Below the pieces are notes generated by a model. It worked only from the letters and a program-made list of their open reading frames with translations. It was not told where the DNA came from and ran no database searches. A stretch of 64,000 nt of DNA, taken from NCBI GenBank assembly GCA_900074885.1, contig FJUW01000036.1, positions 394,371 to 458,370 of the forward strand, given 5' to 3'. This DNA is from Rhynchosporium graminicola. Its lineage: Eukaryota; Ascomycota; Leotiomycetes; Helotiales; Ploettnerulaceae. This document shows positions 12,375-23,713 of the stretch, piece after piece. Made by a program: the position numbers and the translations under genes. The first letter of the stretch is position 1, and each line of letters starts with the position of its first letter.

Positions 12375-13497
12375 TCATGCTTCGCTCTTCCCTTCCAAAA
12401 CATCCTTGACGACCCTGTGCGACAAATCCCAAAGACTCTTCCCTAACTTCTCATCCCTCCCAGTCTCACTCGCAAGCCCCAACTTCCCACCCGGCCCAAG
12501 ATAAGCACCCTTGTACTTGTCCTGCTTCGCTCTAACCTCCGGGGATGTCGCAGCAAACAAAGTCGATGCAGCACCCTGTTCCCGCGTCTTCCCGAACCAC
12601 TTCAAGCCAGGCCTAAGGAAAGCTGGGATGAGATTCATAGCACCGTCTGTAGCCACAACACCAGGATGTAACGATATGGAAATGATTGAAATGCCTTCTT
12701 GGTCAACGCGACGTTGGAGCTCAGACGCGAATAGGACGTTGAGAAGTTTAGAGAAATTGTAACGTTTTGCGCTGGCGATTCCTGCGTTGTTCGAGGCTGG
12801 GTCAGCCGAGAAGGTGTTGTTCAGGTCTGACTTGGTGTCAAGTTTGATGACTTTGACGTAGTTGTGCATGATTGAGGAGACGGTGACGACTCGGACATCT
12901 GAACCTGGGAGTTGGGCTGTTTGCCGGAGGAGTGGCAAGAGTGCTTCTGTCAAGGCGAAGTGCCCGACGTGGCTGGGGGGTGTTAGCTAAGGTTTTGAAA
13001 TATTTCGAAAAATACTTTACTTGATAGCAACTAATGTCTCGATTCCGTCTTTTGTCAAAGAGTACTCTGAACTTAGTCTTGCTGCATTATTCACTATGAA
13101 AATGAGCCGACTGTAGCTCAAGGCCCATGGAACACCTACCTAGGATATCCAAGCGATCAACCTGAGCAAGGAATGACTTTGCAGAAGCCATGACATCAAC
13201 AGGAAATGTAAGATCCAACGGGAGCCATACAATCTCTCCCTTTTTGGTGTTATTCTGGTGATCTGTGTTGAACTTTGCAATTGCTTGCTTTGCTTTCTCT
13301 TCAGATCGAGCTCCCATCCAAACTTTCGCACCATGAATAGCGAGCTGTTCAGCTGTAGCATAGCCGATTCCAGTACTATGGAGCTCGTCAGTATTATGGC
13401 ACATTGCTGATAGGGTTACATGCTTTGCTCCAGTGACCAAGGCAACCTTTCCAGTCAGGTCAGGAATCTGGAATCCCGAGTTTCCGAATAAGCCCAT
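12375..13497 (-). CDS. Short-chain dehydrogenase/reductase (retinol-dehydrogenase-like)
   Basis: Exons (read on -) 13497-13424, 13375-13140, 13093-13021 and 12972-12375 give 326 aa. The Rossmann motif reads TGANTGIG only if intron 1 (13376-13423, 48 bp) is removed with a GC donor (GCATGT...CATAG); retaining it leaves the frame open but breaks the cofactor motif. Then follow LDILVNNAAR (joined across intron 2), INHVGHF (joined across intron 3), VVTVSS and the catalytic YNFSK (Y199, K203). The order and the GHF...P.L block are of the NADP-dependent retinol dehydrogenase/WWOX-like SDR group; the usual NNAG is NNAA here. Substrate unknown. No targeting signal seen. Convergent with the tyrosinase. 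Confidence 0.87.
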
Positions 13498-15525
13498 CCT
13501 TATTATTGAGTACTAAAAACTCCCAGTCGAGGATCAGATACAAAGATGGAGCTGTGTAAGGAGAGATTGAAAAGGACTTCAAAGGCTGTTCTTACGAGAC
13601 CTTGCATCCATTTCATGAACTCTAAAGATGACCTCGGCATCCACGAATCCAGTTAGTTCAGATAATATTAAGGATCGCCACTCATTGAACTCTATTCATA
13701 TGAAATGAGGATAGATATTATGATCTCTCAAGATCAGTGAGGAAATGCTTTGCGCATATTGCTTATGAAATCAACGTTCAGCTTGCGTAGCCACTTGATG
13801 ATAACTTAGCAGTGCCTCACTTTAACTGAGTAAGCATAGAACAACCCCGAAAGACACAAGAATTCGTTTACAATCCCGTAGCATATGCTACGATGAAACT
13901 ACGTTTGAAATTAGAATTGCCCAATGCATTCTATTCTTGCTATAAACCTTTCGCTAACAAGATCCGTGGGGATCGCCGTGTTCCGTACCTTTGGTACTTC
14001 CGTACCCAAGTCTTCTTTCTTCCAGACCAAGGCGAATTTATCTTATTCGTCCACTCCAGTGCAATCTATGTGTTCTTTACGCGCCTGGTGCTAGCCAGTA
14101 GTGGTATGACACTCTCTGTATTCCAGCGATAGTATCCTCGAGATGATGCAATGCTGCGATGATCCATTGCCTGTAAATCTGCCTCTTTTCACGAGATACG
14201 AGGTTTTAAAAACAAAGACAGACCTTGATATATGTTTTGACATTCTCAGATCCAACTTGTGCCCCGGTGAAAAATATCTTTGGGAAAATAGGCATTCAAT
14301 GCAGAATTCCTTTACGGCATCCTTCTGACACGCTCAACATACCATGTGAGAACATGGTAGCCTGTAATGATCAAACTCCTGCTTGTTATTTTCTATGTAG
14401 GCGATCTTTAATTTAATTCACATAATATGAACTATGGAATCAGATCATGCGTCGAAATAAATGATACTTGGGTTTCACCTATTGATTGATGTCCGACAGT
14501 TCAACACTCCTTGATGTAAATACAAATTCTCACGGAATTTATTTTTGAAAAAGATGCGTATTAGGACCCTTGAAGAACGGATGGCCTGGCTCATTGTAAA
14601 TCGGGTCAAGGTCAAAAAGAAGCAGGTTGGGTAACTAGATGTAGTAAGAGGATCTAGTAGGAGCATGAAGTAAGAAAGCATATAAAAACACGCAAAAGAA
14701 ATTTCGAGGAGAAGCAAAATCTAAGTATTCTTTTCTAGTAGATCTAATCTTGGCCACTTCTAGTTTAGAAATTAAAATCCGAAAATAAGGCAAAGATGAG
14801 GTTGCGATTGAAAGTAAACAAGCAATTTTCTCGACGTGGTACAACAGCCTAAGAGAAAAAACACTTTCTGTATGAAATGCTAAATTGTTGAATCATATTA
14901 TTAACTCACCTTCTTTCCTGAGACATATAGGTATAATAGCTAGTTATATCTGTTGAATTTATAGTTCACCATAAAACTCGCCGATTCGATTAATCTCGCG
15001 CGACGCGTTATTAATCTAAAACAAATCGATCACTTCATGTACGCGTCTTTCTTTAAGAGGAATTACCTAAGGATTTCTCGACCTACATTACGCTGCACTC
15101 GAGTATCTTATGCCACTCAGATTATACCGGCGGAAGACTTTAAGAGCGGCTATCGGAGATAATCATAAAAGATCTCCCTCGGGCGGCCTTTATGATCGAT
15201 CTATAGAAGTATCTACGTGGACGACTCTGGATGACCTCCCTTAGTAGCTTTCGTTACCTTTAATCGGAGCCTAGGACTTCTATTATACGTATCGAGGAAG
15301 TACTAAACATATTCGCTTTGCGGTTAGGCCCGGACCCGGGTATGATTTAAACAAACAAACAAATAACAGCTTAAGAACCTAGCCGAGATCACGGGGCGAT
15401 TCCTCGTCCTGGTAGTGGGGCAGCACCAAGCTCATTCCAACCTCCTCAACTCTCACTTCATAATAACTTCAACTCGAGCTGGACTTGGGCCACAACTCTC
15501 ATGATTCATCTGATTAACAGGTACA
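13498..15525. other. 2-kb gene-poor, partly AT-rich region
   Basis: No ORF with a domain or exon pattern. 14400-14950 is AT-rich. 15000-15340 has few CpA/TpG and many TpA and CpG steps, so it may be an old, moderately RIP-mutated repeat, but no protein motif survives. The last ~150 bp before 15526 should be the promoter of the Rtc5-like gene. Confidence 0.4.
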
Positions 15526-17386
15526 ATGGGGCAAGGGCATTCCAATGGAGGCGCTCGACACGCCTCCACCGAGCAGCTGAGCCATGAACTGGTCCGCCCA
15601 TTACCCCTCCAATACCCTCCACTGCTAATATCGCCAGGCCATTAAGTTCGCAAAACGATGCTTCACCCTCATCGAACTCTATTCCTTCCAAGATGTTTTC
15701 AAATCGCTCGCAGAACACCAGGACTCGATTGCCTATCTCAAAGAAGACACCATCGCACGCTTCCTCGAGATCCCCGACATTCTAGGCGTATCCTCCATAA
15801 TATTCCAGATGGTGTCATATCTCGGCGCGTTTCCATTCGGTCAAGATGCGCCGGTGGTTTTGGGTTTCGAGCAGATGATTATGGTGGTTGTGATTATGAC
15901 GGAGAGGTACCAGAGGGTGTTGAAGAAGGGGAACAAGGATCGTACCAAGCTTCTATTTCAGAGTCTGGCAGTTTACGATCGGGGGGCACATATGAAAGAA
16001 GATAAGGAGGAAGATACGAACACGGATACAGAGGAAGCAAAAAGGAGTCATGCCCCAGGATTCGCTGTTGATGAAGCTGCCAACGATGAAGAGGAAGAGG
16101 AAGATGACGATGATCTAGCTTTGGCAGCTTTAGAATCACTAGACGCCATCGACGTCTTCCGACATAGCGATGCACCTATCAACCAAGCTTCAATACCATC
16201 TGACAATCTGAAGAAACTCATTATGCTCCTCCTCTTAATAGCACCTCTTTCAACGCAAGAAAGTCTGGCACGACACGCCGAACGACTCTCTGGCGACCAA
16301 CTAGAAGGACTCCGAAAAACAGCAGACAACATCCTTGCTGCCTTTGTGAATGTGGAGAAATTTCCTGGCGTCAAATTACATCAATTCAATACTGTGATTC
16401 CCATTTCCTTGCCTTTTCTGTTCAGTGGATTTAATCCATTCTTTGAGCATTTTCTCTTCTCTAAGAATTTCGACCTGTCGAAACGGAAAGAGGAGGGGCC
16501 TACATCATTACCTCCGCCGGACGTGGTTTTGGATCAACCTCTTTTGCAACATGCTGGGGAGATTTTGGATTTGAATGTTTTGTCACAGTTATCTTTCTTC
16601 ATACCTGGTGCTTCACTGTTCCGGCAACTACGGCTGCTCTATTCTGGTGGAGATGCCGGATTCTCTATGGGATCTTTCGAGACGAAAGTCTTCAATTGGC
16701 GAGCTCCAACCATTCTCCTTGTATCTGGTAATAGGATATCTGAATTCCCAGAAGGAGGACAAGAGAAAGCATTCACCGATACACTACCACCAAAAAGATA
16801 TCCCGACAGTAGTAAATTTACGCGCGTGGTATTTGGCGTCTACACTTCCCAGCATTGGAAACAGACACATAAAGAATGTTTTGGAAATGTCGATACGCTG
16901 CTTTTCCAACTGGAGCCTGTCCATGAGGTTTTTCATGCTAGTAAGATTAATACAGATTATATATCGTTCAGCAAACCACCAAGTGCACATTCAGGGATTG
17001 CGTTTGGGTGTCCACATCCCAAGCCGAAACAAACTGCTGGATTGAGCACGAACGTATCACTGGGGGCCGTCTCTTTACTCCTCGATTCCTCATTTGAGTT
17101 TGGGGTATTTACGCACAACTACACGTCGGGAGGCGGTGCTTTCCATAATAGCGAGACGAGGAAGTATGATTGGCAGGATAGGTTCGAGGTGGAGAGTTTG
17201 GAGGTTTGGGGATGTGGTGGAGATAAGGAGGCTGAGCAGCAAAGACAGAGATGGGCTTGGGAGGAGAAAGAAGCGGAGGCGAGGAGGAGGATTAATCTGG
17301 GTACGGGAGATATTGAGGCTGATAGAGCACTGCTTGAGATGGCGGGTTTGATTGGGGCGAATAGAAGTGGTGGGAGTATGAATTGA
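15526..17386 (+). CDS. RTC5: TLDc-domain protein, Rtc5-like (restriction of telomere capping 5)
   Basis: Exons 15526-15591 and 15638-17386 (604 aa). The first exon encodes only 22 residues, starting MGQGHS, which fits an N-myristoylation signal (Gly2, Ser6). The N-terminal half contains the Rtc5-type block ending LGAFPFGQDAPVVLGFEQM. It is followed by an acidic low-complexity stretch (about residues 150-180). The TLDc domain covers roughly residues 360-555, with FNWRAPTILLVSG, FGVYTSQHWK, NTDYISFSKPP and the C-terminal EVWGCGG. TLDc proteins act with the vacuolar ATPase; yeast Rtc5 is described as an N-myristoylated vacuolar protein that affects V-ATPase assembly (family knowledge, not shown here). 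The intron donor GTCCGC is non-consensus, but it is the choice that joins the myristoylation-type N-terminus in frame. Confidence 0.88.
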
Positions 17387-17967
17387 TGAAATAATGGGTT
17401 GATTTCTTGAGCTTTTGGGAAAGGTTGGACAGAGAGGCTTAGATGGGATGAAGAGACGAATGTAATGGGGTATTGATTACTATGGAGATGGAAGGCACTT
17501 CAAGGCAAAAAAAAAAAGCTCCTCGGTAAATCATGAGTCCTCATAGCCATATTTCGTGATGCGTAGTCTAATTCAACTCCGAGCTTTGAGTACTAGAAGG
17601 GGGTGGAGTGCAAACTTGTCTGCAATGCTTCTCGTTTGTTTCGAAGATGAAAGACCAGTCAGTTTTATATTATCAAGTCCCTCTTTATCTCCTCATACTC
17701 AGGCCTTAACGACATAAATACCTACAGTATAGGTAGGTTCCTTACTCGGGTCTATCCAAATGGCAAATGTTACCCGATCGAAGTTCTTCCGTCAGCCGGG
17801 ATCGCGGGGCCCACTAAACAATTTAGAGCTTCAGCTTCTATTCCACATCAAATTTCACCGACTGGCATCCTTTCAACGATACAGCACTCCCAAACGACAC
17901 CTTCAATATAATACACAATAGATCAACTATCTGCCATATCAATTGATCTAATCACACTCCGACCACG
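17387..17967. other. Intergenic region, promoter of threonine dehydratase gene
   Basis: About 580 bp. It contains an A11 run near 17509 and a C/T-rich leader from about 17830. A TGAGTC at 17534-17539 resembles half of a Gcn4/Cpc1 site, which would fit an amino-acid biosynthesis gene, but one imperfect site is weak evidence. Confidence 0.35.
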
Positions 17968-19735
17968 ATGGAGAATGGAGTCAAGACCAACGGTCATGCC
18001 AATGGCGACAGCAGACCCAGAACGCCAAGCTCAAATTCATTCTCTTTGACAGAATACTCGAGTATGCCTTCACCGCCGAGCTCGAGGTCGCCAAAATCGA
18101 GGATCAGAGGCGTGGTGCCAGAGGAGTTCATCTTGCCAAGTGGATATCCAGACGTACATCTCCTCCCTCCCTTCTCAGGACCAGTCAGTTGCTAATGTTC
18201 TCCCAATATAGTATCTCCGTCTAATCCTCACCTCTCGAGTATACGAAGTCGTAGAAGAAACACCCCTCACGCCCGCGACAAACCTCTCCAACCGACTCGA
18301 ATGCAAAGTCTTATTGAAGAGGGAGGATCTACAGCCAGTGTTCAGCTTCAAACTCCGCGGGGCATACAATAAGATGGCACATCTCGACCCCTCCGTCTCA
18401 TGGAAAGGTGTGGTGGCCTGCTCAGCTGGGAACCACGCCCAGGGCGTCGCGTACTCAGCACGCAAGCTCAAGATCCCCGCGACGATTGTGATGCCCGAAG
18501 GAACCCCTAGCATCAAGCATTTGAATGTGTCGCGGCTTGGAGGGAGTGTGGTATTACATGGTGCGGATTTCGACTCTGCGAAGGAGGAATGTGGACGTTT
18601 GGAGAAGCTGCATGGTCTGACAAACATCCCGCCATTCGATGATCCGTATGTTATTGCTGGACAGGGTACGATCGGAATGGAGTTGCTCAGGCAGACGAAC
18701 ATACAAAAACTGGAAGCTATTTTCTGCTGTGTGGGTGGAGGAGGGCTGATTGCTGGCATTGGGGTTTACGTCAAGAGGATCGCGCCGCATGTCAAGATCA
18801 TTGGGGTGGAGACTTATGATGCTAACGCGATGGTTCAATCCCTAGCAAAGAAAGAGAGGGTGGTGCTGAAAGAAGTGGGATTATTCGCCGATGGAGCAGC
18901 AGTCAAGACTGTCGGCGAAGAGACTTTTAGAGTTTGTCTCGAAGTCGTCGACGAAATCATCCAAGTCACAACCGACGAAACATGCGCAGCTATAAAAGAC
19001 GTTTTCGAAGATACTCGCTCAATCGTTGAACCGGCCGGAGCTTTGGCACTCGCAGGACTCAAGAAATACGTTGCCGCTAACCCATCAGCAGATACCTCTC
19101 GCAATCTCGTTGCCATTGCATCAGGAGCGAATATGAACTTTGATCGACTACGCTTCGTAGCTGAACGTGCGGCTTTGGGAGAGAAGAAGGAAGTGTTGTT
19201 TAGCGTCAGCATCCCCGAGATCCCGGGCGCTTTTTCGGAGTTGATCAAGGCGGTCATGCCACATATGGTTACGGAATTCTCGTATCGCTATGCTACGGAT
19301 ACTGTTGCCAACGTACTCCTGGGCTTGAGTCTCACAAGTCCAGCTTCGGAACGAGATGCTGAGCTCGCATTTTTGCTATCTAGAATTGAAGCTGGAGGCA
19401 TGACGCCCGTTGACCTCTCCGGCGACGAGTTAGCCAAATCGCACATTCGCTACCTCGTCGGTGGACGTTCATCCGTTCCCAATGAAAGACTGTACATGTT
19501 CAACTTTCCCGAGAGGCCAGGAGCGTTGGAGAAATTCTTGACGACGTTGAGGCCAAGGTATAACATCAGTCTGTTCCAGTATCGAAATGCTGGCAGCGAT
19601 GTGGGCAAAATCCTGGCTGGGATTTTGTGTCCTACTGAGGAGCTGGAGGAGCTGGAGAGCTTTTTGAAGAGGATTGGATATCCGTGGGAGGATTGTACGG
19701 AGAGCAAGGTGTTTCAGACGTTCCTGAGGTCGTGA
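17968..19735 (+). CDS. ILV1: Threonine dehydratase (threonine ammonia-lyase), biosynthetic
   Basis: Exons 17968-18153 and 18212-19735 (569 aa); the junction gives GYPDYLRLIL. It deaminates L-threonine to 2-oxobutanoate, the first committed step to isoleucine, normally in mitochondria. The PLP lysine lies in [11 protein letters not shown], the phosphate-binding loop is GGGGLIAG, and a conserved [13 protein letters not shown] block lies between. After the catalytic domain come two ACT-like regulatory repeats ([14 protein letters not shown] and [15 protein letters not shown]), the site of feedback inhibition by isoleucine in this family. The Ser/Pro-rich first 45 residues are not a classical mitochondrial presequence, so either the import signal is atypical or the true start differs. 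No missing catalytic residue was seen. Confidence 0.93.
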
Positions 19736-20241
19736 GCGATTGATGATAAAGATGGAAAGCATTTCTGGATATTTCCATGGAGTTTTGGAATTAGCGGGCG
19801 TTTGGGGGGTTGGAGATTTGTGTTGGCAAATAGAGCCACGATGATTTCATGGATTCGCCCAGGGCATCAAAGGCGTGGCTGGCATATAGAACGGTTGTTT
19901 GCATTTTACATTATGTTTCTTTGTAGATTCGCGAAGGGGACCCAGGGTACAAAGTTCGTTGCATTAGAAGATAAATTCGAAGAGTTTTATACACACTGAT
20001 CATCGCTTTCTTTGCCAGTCGTGTTTGTTGACCCTGCCTACTTATCGATTAGGCGAGGGCGAGGTAGCCTCAGCCTCATCCCAAGGTGCGTACTTAAGTT
20101 CAAGTTCAAAAAGTTCGAGACCCACTTATCCGCCCACCTCCCATTGAAGCTCCAACCCACTCTGACCTTCACCACAACTCCATCAACCCAGGAATATCTT
20201 TCTGCACCTCCATCCTCACGCTCACTGCGATACTCGCGAAC
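19736..20241. other. Intergenic region
   Basis: About 500 bp between ILV1 and the bL36m gene, both on +. It holds the 3' UTR of the first and the promoter of the second (C/A-rich from about 20120). No other feature was seen. Confidence 0.45.
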
Positions 20242-20927
20242 ATGATCCACCCAATCCTCGTCCGCACCGCGCGTGTGCTCTTCCCCTCCATCTCCCGATC
20301 TACGACCTCTGCCACGGCGAGGCACATCTGCACGCCCAAGCCCAAGACGGTTCGATGCAGCATCAGCGCATCATCAATCGCAAGTAGGGCGCGCGCTTTC
20401 TCCACGAGGGTGGGAGTTAGGCCGCAGGTACAGGAGGGTGTGATGGCGAAGGGATTGGGAGGGGGATTGGGGCAGGTTAGGGGGATGAAGGTCAGGAGTT
20501 CGGTCAAGAAGCTTTGTGAGGGGTGCAAGGTACGCTGAGAGCTTTTCTTATGTCTGATATGGAGGAGATAGGAGAGGAGGAGATGATGGATGGAGGGATG
20601 GATTGATGGCTGGCTGGTTTGGGGACAAGGATTCTTCGGTGAGGAGGGTGTGGGAAGAGTGAGAGAGGAAGTTAGGAATAGTTGACTGCCTGGCCATCAT
20701 TGACGACAGCCCGCGGCGAATCATGTAAGGGAGCGGAGCACATAGGGATAGATAGGATCGAGGAGCTAGCGCTCAGGATTCTTTATACGTTATTTGATAA
20801 CAGGGTAGATGACCAAACGCTGACTTATCTCTAGAGCGTACGTAGGAAAGGAGGGAAGACTGGAAGAGGACATGTGTATATCATCTGTTCGCTGAATCCG
20901 AAGCACAAGCAGAGGCAGGGGAAGTAG
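20242..20927 (+). CDS. RTC6: Mitochondrial large-subunit ribosomal protein bL36m
   Basis: Exons 20242-20529 and 20835-20927 (126 aa). The C-terminal part is the bL36 fold: MKVRSSVKKLCEGCK at the end of exon 1, joined to SVRRKGG, VYIICS and NPKHKQRQG. The zinc-ribbon ligands are the CEGC pair, the Cys of IICS and the His of PKH. The first 80 residues are Arg/Ser-rich without acidic residues, a typical mitochondrial presequence. The protein sits near the peptidyl-transferase side of the mitochondrial 50S-type subunit. Exon 2 is only 93 bp; without it the zinc ribbon is lost. The 305-bp intron is the longest found in this window. In yeast the orthologue is Rtc6. Confidence 0.9.
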
Positions 20928-21305
20928 ATGGTGGCACACGACGAACGACATACGACATATTGCAGTGTGTATCTGGAAGGGAACGAATAGATGGGAATTT
21001 GGCAGGAGAGGAGAGCCAAGATGGCAGATACAAGGTGGAGATAGGAGGATGGAGGAGAGGAGTGTACAATACTACAGACACTGTATGCATAGGCTGGCGT
21101 TTGGAAAGCAATTGTGTGTCTGAATACTCGAGGACCCTATGATATCTTGTAGAGTGGAAAATGGGACTTTAAGATCGGTTGTGTATACGTTACTCGCAGA
21201 GCCTCCGAGAAACCAATATACCGCTCTACATCTGACTGTTTTTCTGTTCATTATTGGACAGTATCTAAATCCCATGGAGATGTTATGTTGACTAGCAATT
21301 GTCCC

Positions 21306-22000
21306 TCACAGGCCATCAATATATCTCTCCATGCCCTCCCACTGCGTCTTGCCGGTCGAGATGAGGTAGCGGATCTGTGTCTGTCGTGCAACGATATCAG
21401 CAATCTTCTCCAACCAGTCATACCCTCCCTTTTCTCTCTTCCCTTGCCTGTCTTTCCACATCCTCTTCCGACCCACACTCGCTCCAACGCCCCGAAGCCC
21501 CTCAAGAGTAGAAATAGAGGACAAACGTACAATATCCTCCACCCCTCTATTCCTCACGAACTCCTCCCTCGCAAACCGCAACGTCTCGCCTTTCGTACTC
21601 GGATCGTTGATCTTTCGACATCCGCGGACGATGGACCGCCAGAGGGATAGGGCTTTGGAGCGTTGGAGGAACTGTGTTTGGAGGGATGAGATCAGCGGGC
21701 ATGTGCAGAGAGCAGAGGAAGAGGGGAATGAGGTTCGAGGAGAGGAGGGAGGAAAGAGAAGAAGGGAGGATGTACATGATCGAGGGAGATGGTGCTCGAG
21801 AGTTTAGTGGATCGTGGGCGAGGTTTAGCTTGAGGTTGTGATGCGTAGTCGCGACATTGTCGTATTGGTGATCTACGCAGACATCTGGGCTGGAGATGGG
21901 GATAGAGGCGCGGTGGCATTGGCATTGGACATCGCATCTGCTTCTTCGGTGTATCTTGCTGTAAAAGTGCTGTGTTGTGCTGTGGTCGTAGTACTTGCAC
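21306..22000 (-). CDS. LYR-motif mitochondrial protein (LYRM2-like)
   Basis: Exons (on -) 22000-21776, 21671-21531 and 21380-21306 give 146 aa. The joined protein has SLDH|FLQRSKALSLWR (the LYR region, with LWR replacing LYR), then FAREEFVRNRGVEDI|TQIRYLIS and TGKTQWEGMERYI, which match the complex-1 LYR family, LYRM2 subgroup. These small three-helix proteins bind the mitochondrial acyl carrier protein and help assemble respiratory complexes. The start is uncertain: M22 (21937) begins MRCPMPMPPR and is a better Arg-rich mitochondrial presequence than the first Met. Introns are 104 and 150 bp with GTACAT and GTACGT donors. A (CTCCAG)n run lies just upstream at 22025-22045. Confidence 0.85.
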
Positions 22001-22255
22001 AGTACGGTACGGTGATGCAATTGAAGCTCCAGCTCCAGCTCCAGCTTTAGCGGGATGCAGGGATTCTTGGCGCGGATTTGCTCCGTTCGGCTCGGCTGTC
22101 TGTTCATATACTTCGTGGAAATAAAACAGTGAGACACGGTCTCGGTCTTCGACTCTATACGCGATCTCGGGCCGATTAAATCTTACACTCGTATCGTATT
22201 GATAATATAGAGCTTCACAGTCTGAAATACTCGGATTACACTATCAAAGTCAACG

Positions 22256-23089
22256 ATGGCAAAGATAGATTATATCGAAGTTGCGAATAAGAAGACTTTA
22301 GAGGGGTTCGTGGAGAGTTATTTCCCTGAGTACGTTCTTAACCGCGCCATCTATCTTCTTCTTCACGAGCTACTCAAAGGGAATCCTCCTCCGTCCCTTG
22401 GAATTTAACCCGTCTATGTTTTCTATTTCATTGCTCATATTCCATCGCTGTCTATATATCCATCCTATAGTAATAATGCTCCAGTCCAGCCTGGACAACA
22501 TGGATTCATCCGACCACTAAACAAGCATACACACTCACCCTGCAAACCGCCCCTCAACTATCCTCGACTGATTTCAATGCCTGCTTTAAGCTCATCGAAC
22601 TCACCAGCTCAGACGACTATCGCAAATCGAAAGATGGATGGAAACCGAAGGCTAAGAAGAAGGAGATGCGGCTCCTGGATTTAAAGTATTTACTCGTCAA
22701 GAAAGGGGATGAGATCGTGGGCTTCCTCTCATTCATGCCAACATATGAAGATGAGAAGCAGGTGGTATATTGCTATGAAGTGCATCTTGGGAAGGAAGTT
22801 AGAGGGTACGTTTGTTGGATTCCGATCTTTTGCCGCTTCCTTTTATCATCCATCTGACTTTCACAGCACCGGTCTAGGAGGGATATTGATGGGCCACCTT
22901 ACCACAATCGCGAAAGCTATCCCATTGACGGAAAAAGTCATGTTGACGGTCTTCACGCGTAATGAGCACGCGGTGGCTTTCTATGCCAAGTTGGGATACG
23001 AGAAAGATGAGTACTCGCCTGAGCCGAGGTTGTTGAGGAATGGGACCGTGGTGGAAAGTGAGTATGTGATCTTGAGTAAAGCTGTTTGA
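22256..23089 (+). CDS. NAT4: N-alpha-acetyltransferase 40 (NatD/Nat4), histone H4/H2A N-terminal acetylation
   Basis: Exons 22256-22329, 22485-22805 and 22867-23089 (205 aa). The C-terminal half is a GNAT domain with the signature blocks of NAA40: VVYCYEVHLGKEVRG|TGLGG (acetyl-CoA loop R-x-x-G-x-G, made across intron 2), KVMLTVFTRNEHAVAFY and LGYEKDEYSPEP. NAA40 acetylates only the N-terminal Ser of histones H4 and H2A. For exon 2 I chose the acceptor at 22484 (GCTCCAG), because the earlier CTATAG acceptor at 22470 puts stops in frame; the junction then reads YFPDPAWTTWIHP. It starts about 255 bp from the start of the LYR gene on the other strand, so the two probably share a divergent promoter. 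The first 25 residues are the least certain part. Confidence 0.85.
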
Positions 23090-23159
23090 AACGGATGCTG
23101 GGTTCTGCCGTATCAGGAACGCGAATCTGGTGTGTGGAAGTCTTGACGAGAAATATAAA

Positions 23160-23713
23160 TAGGTCTCAAATCAAAGTTCTGCTCTTGTTCGTGGATGGAC
23201 GTATACAACCCCGAATGAGAGATCCTACACTTACAGGATCAGTAACGATGTGCGTCTTCCCTTCCTTGATTCTTTCTCTGTATCTTACAATCTAATACTA
23301 ACCGTGCTATAAAGTGTCTAATGTTCGCCGGCCTAAATTGTTTCGGCTTGGGATTCGTGTAAGTCTCCTCCTCTTCCAATCACCTCCAATCATCTCTCTA
23401 TATTACACAAATCCTTTCCTCCGTCCCTTTTCCTCTTCCTCCCGAAGATTCGAACACATAAAAAGGACTAAGCTTTCAATAAACACAGTCCGAATTCCTC
23501 CAGTGCGCCAGAATCCGCGCAAAATACGCTCTTCGCGGTGATGCTGTGATGGATGGCTTACTGGCTTCCTGTTGTGGATGCTGCTCTATCATTCAGAGCG
23601 AGAAAGAGGTAATTGGATATCAGCGGATCGGGTGTGTAGGTATGAGTGAGTGTGGCAAGGGTGAGGAGGATGGGTATGTTAGGCATCAGGGGATGCAGGC
23701 TAGTGGTTCTTGA
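23160..23713 (+). pseudogene. PLAC8-family Cys-rich protein, 5'-truncated or frameshifted
   Basis: Three pieces are recognisable. About 23160-23241 encodes GRIQPRMRDPTLTGS, with an FCSCSW block just before it in another frame. 23315-23356 encodes CLMFAGLNCFGLGF. 23489-23713 encodes EFLQCARIRAKYALRGDA, then ASCCGCCSIIQSEKEV, then a tail to a stop. Order and cysteine pattern are those of PLAC8/FCR/PCR proteins (small membrane-associated proteins linked to metal tolerance and cell size). Introns 23242-23314 (TACTAAC branch point) and 23357-23488 are plausible, though the second donor is GTGTAA. A one-base shift is needed between FCSCSW and GRIQP, and no start codon or upstream Cys region fits in the 70 bp after NAT4. 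So it is either a pseudogene or a gene hit by a sequence error. Confidence 0.6.

Noticed and set aside
18175..18759. 194-aa ORF on - opposite threonine dehydratase
   Set aside because: Antisense shadow of a highly conserved coding exon; no own domain.
18835..19257. 140-aa antisense ORF in ILV1
   Set aside because: Same reason: mirrors codon bias of the conserved coding strand.
15526..20927. Rtc5-like and Rtc6-like genes close together as a functional cluster
   Set aside because: The shared RTC name comes from a yeast genetic screen; the proteins (V-ATPase-linked TLDc protein, mitochondrial ribosomal protein) have unrelated roles, so proximity is treated as coincidence.
21547..22137. 196-aa ORF on - overlapping the LYR gene
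   Set aside because: A different frame reading through the LYR introns; the spliced LYR frame has recognisable motifs and clean splice sites, this one has none.
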